From NCBI GenBank assembly GCA_031216915.1, contig CM062297.1:180134350-180198349 (forward strand): DNA of 64,000 bases. Direction: 5' to 3'. Shown here one piece after another: positions 63,664-64,000 of this stretch (positions within the stretch are counted from its first letter, which is position 1; each line of letters begins with the position of its first letter). The stretch is from Pictodentalium vernedei (lineage: Eukaryota > Mollusca > Scaphopoda > Dentaliida > Dentaliidae). The translations under genes and the position numbers were made by a program. The notes below the pieces were generated by a model that worked only from the letters and a program-made list of their open reading frames with translations, was not told where the DNA came from and ran no database searches.

Positions 63664-64000
63664 CAGAGGAACCCTGTTAATCGAATAGCCACTTTGCCAA
63701 TGGAAATTATTCAATTAACAGGAATATTTGATTAACAGGGATTGTCACTTTCCTGTATTCTAGAGATAAACTTAGCATTTATTCTATTATATCTTGTTTG
63801 ACAGAGCTCCATGAGCTCTGTCAAACAAGATATAATAGATTAAATGCCTGTACTGGGTGTACTGAGGCCAAATAGGTCTTTAAACAAAGGAAAACTGGGG
63901 AGAGTCAAGGTAATTTCTCGACATTTTTTATTCAATTAACAAGAGTATACTCTGTAACCTATATTCAATTAACAGGTCAAATTTGTACTGGAGGTATGGT
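63664..64000. mobile_element. TA-flanked MITE family T4 (copy 4, inverted, cut by window end)
   Basis: It starts TA then CAGAGGAACCCTGTTAATCG and includes the full central hairpin ATATCTTGTTTGACAGAGCTCC. It is nearly identical to 61971-62350 over the shared part, so the two are close relatives in the same intron. The right end is beyond the window. Confidence 0.85.

Overview
This is eukaryotic, AT-rich, intron-dominated DNA, most likely from a marine or freshwater invertebrate. A bivalve mollusc is my best guess, inferred from tRNA-headed SINEs with a TGTCCTTGGGCAAG core, ~160-bp tandem arrays inside short inverted-repeat elements, and DIRS and foldback elements side by side. The species cannot be named from the sequence.

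The only host gene I can support is part of one ABC transporter of subfamily A on the + strand, A1/A4/A7-like by my reading. Six exons (14660-14836, 34382-34499, 35729-35919, 57688-57826, 59991-60195, 62507-62620) have consensus splice sites and phases that join without a break. They encode the end of the first extracellular domain, the first membrane domain and the linker before the first nucleotide-binding domain. The gene enters from the left and leaves on the right, and no nucleotide-binding domain exon lies in the window. Its introns are 1.2 to 21.8 kb and filled with transposons. A decayed copy of the fifth exon lies in the intron just behind it.

Three DIRS-type tyrosine-recombinase retrotransposons lie in the same orientation as the gene: copy 1 at 7489-14609 (near complete), copy 2 at 35947-45949 and copy 3 at 46704-53697. 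A fourth fragment is at 1-235. Copy 1 has a gag-like ORF with one in-frame TGA, an RT/RNase H/methylase-like ORF and an overlapping recombinase ORF with all expected catalytic residues. All three copies keep inverted terminal repeats and an internal region complementary to both termini. Copies 2 and 3 are decayed: each has duplicated ORF1 segments, copy 2 has lost most of the recombinase, and copy 3 has lost the RT core.

The rest is a dense nest of DNA transposons and relics. There are TTAA-flanked piggyBac-like MITEs in two subfamilies (nine copies), two further TTAA-flanked MITE families, several TA-flanked MITE families, two elements with 8-bp target duplications (hAT-like), SINEs, a decayed Ty3/gypsy-like retroelement (about 24.2-27.7 kb) with an internal inversion, and 157-bp and 165-bp tandem arrays. 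Large CATC/CATT/GT microsatellites and several long hairpins are also present. The deepest nest is inside DIRS copy 2: a TA-flanked MITE holds a 2.2-kb element with subrepeat-built inverted ends and a 9-bp target duplication, which holds a LINE fragment and a piggyBac-like MITE. No tRNA, rRNA or CRISPR gene was found.
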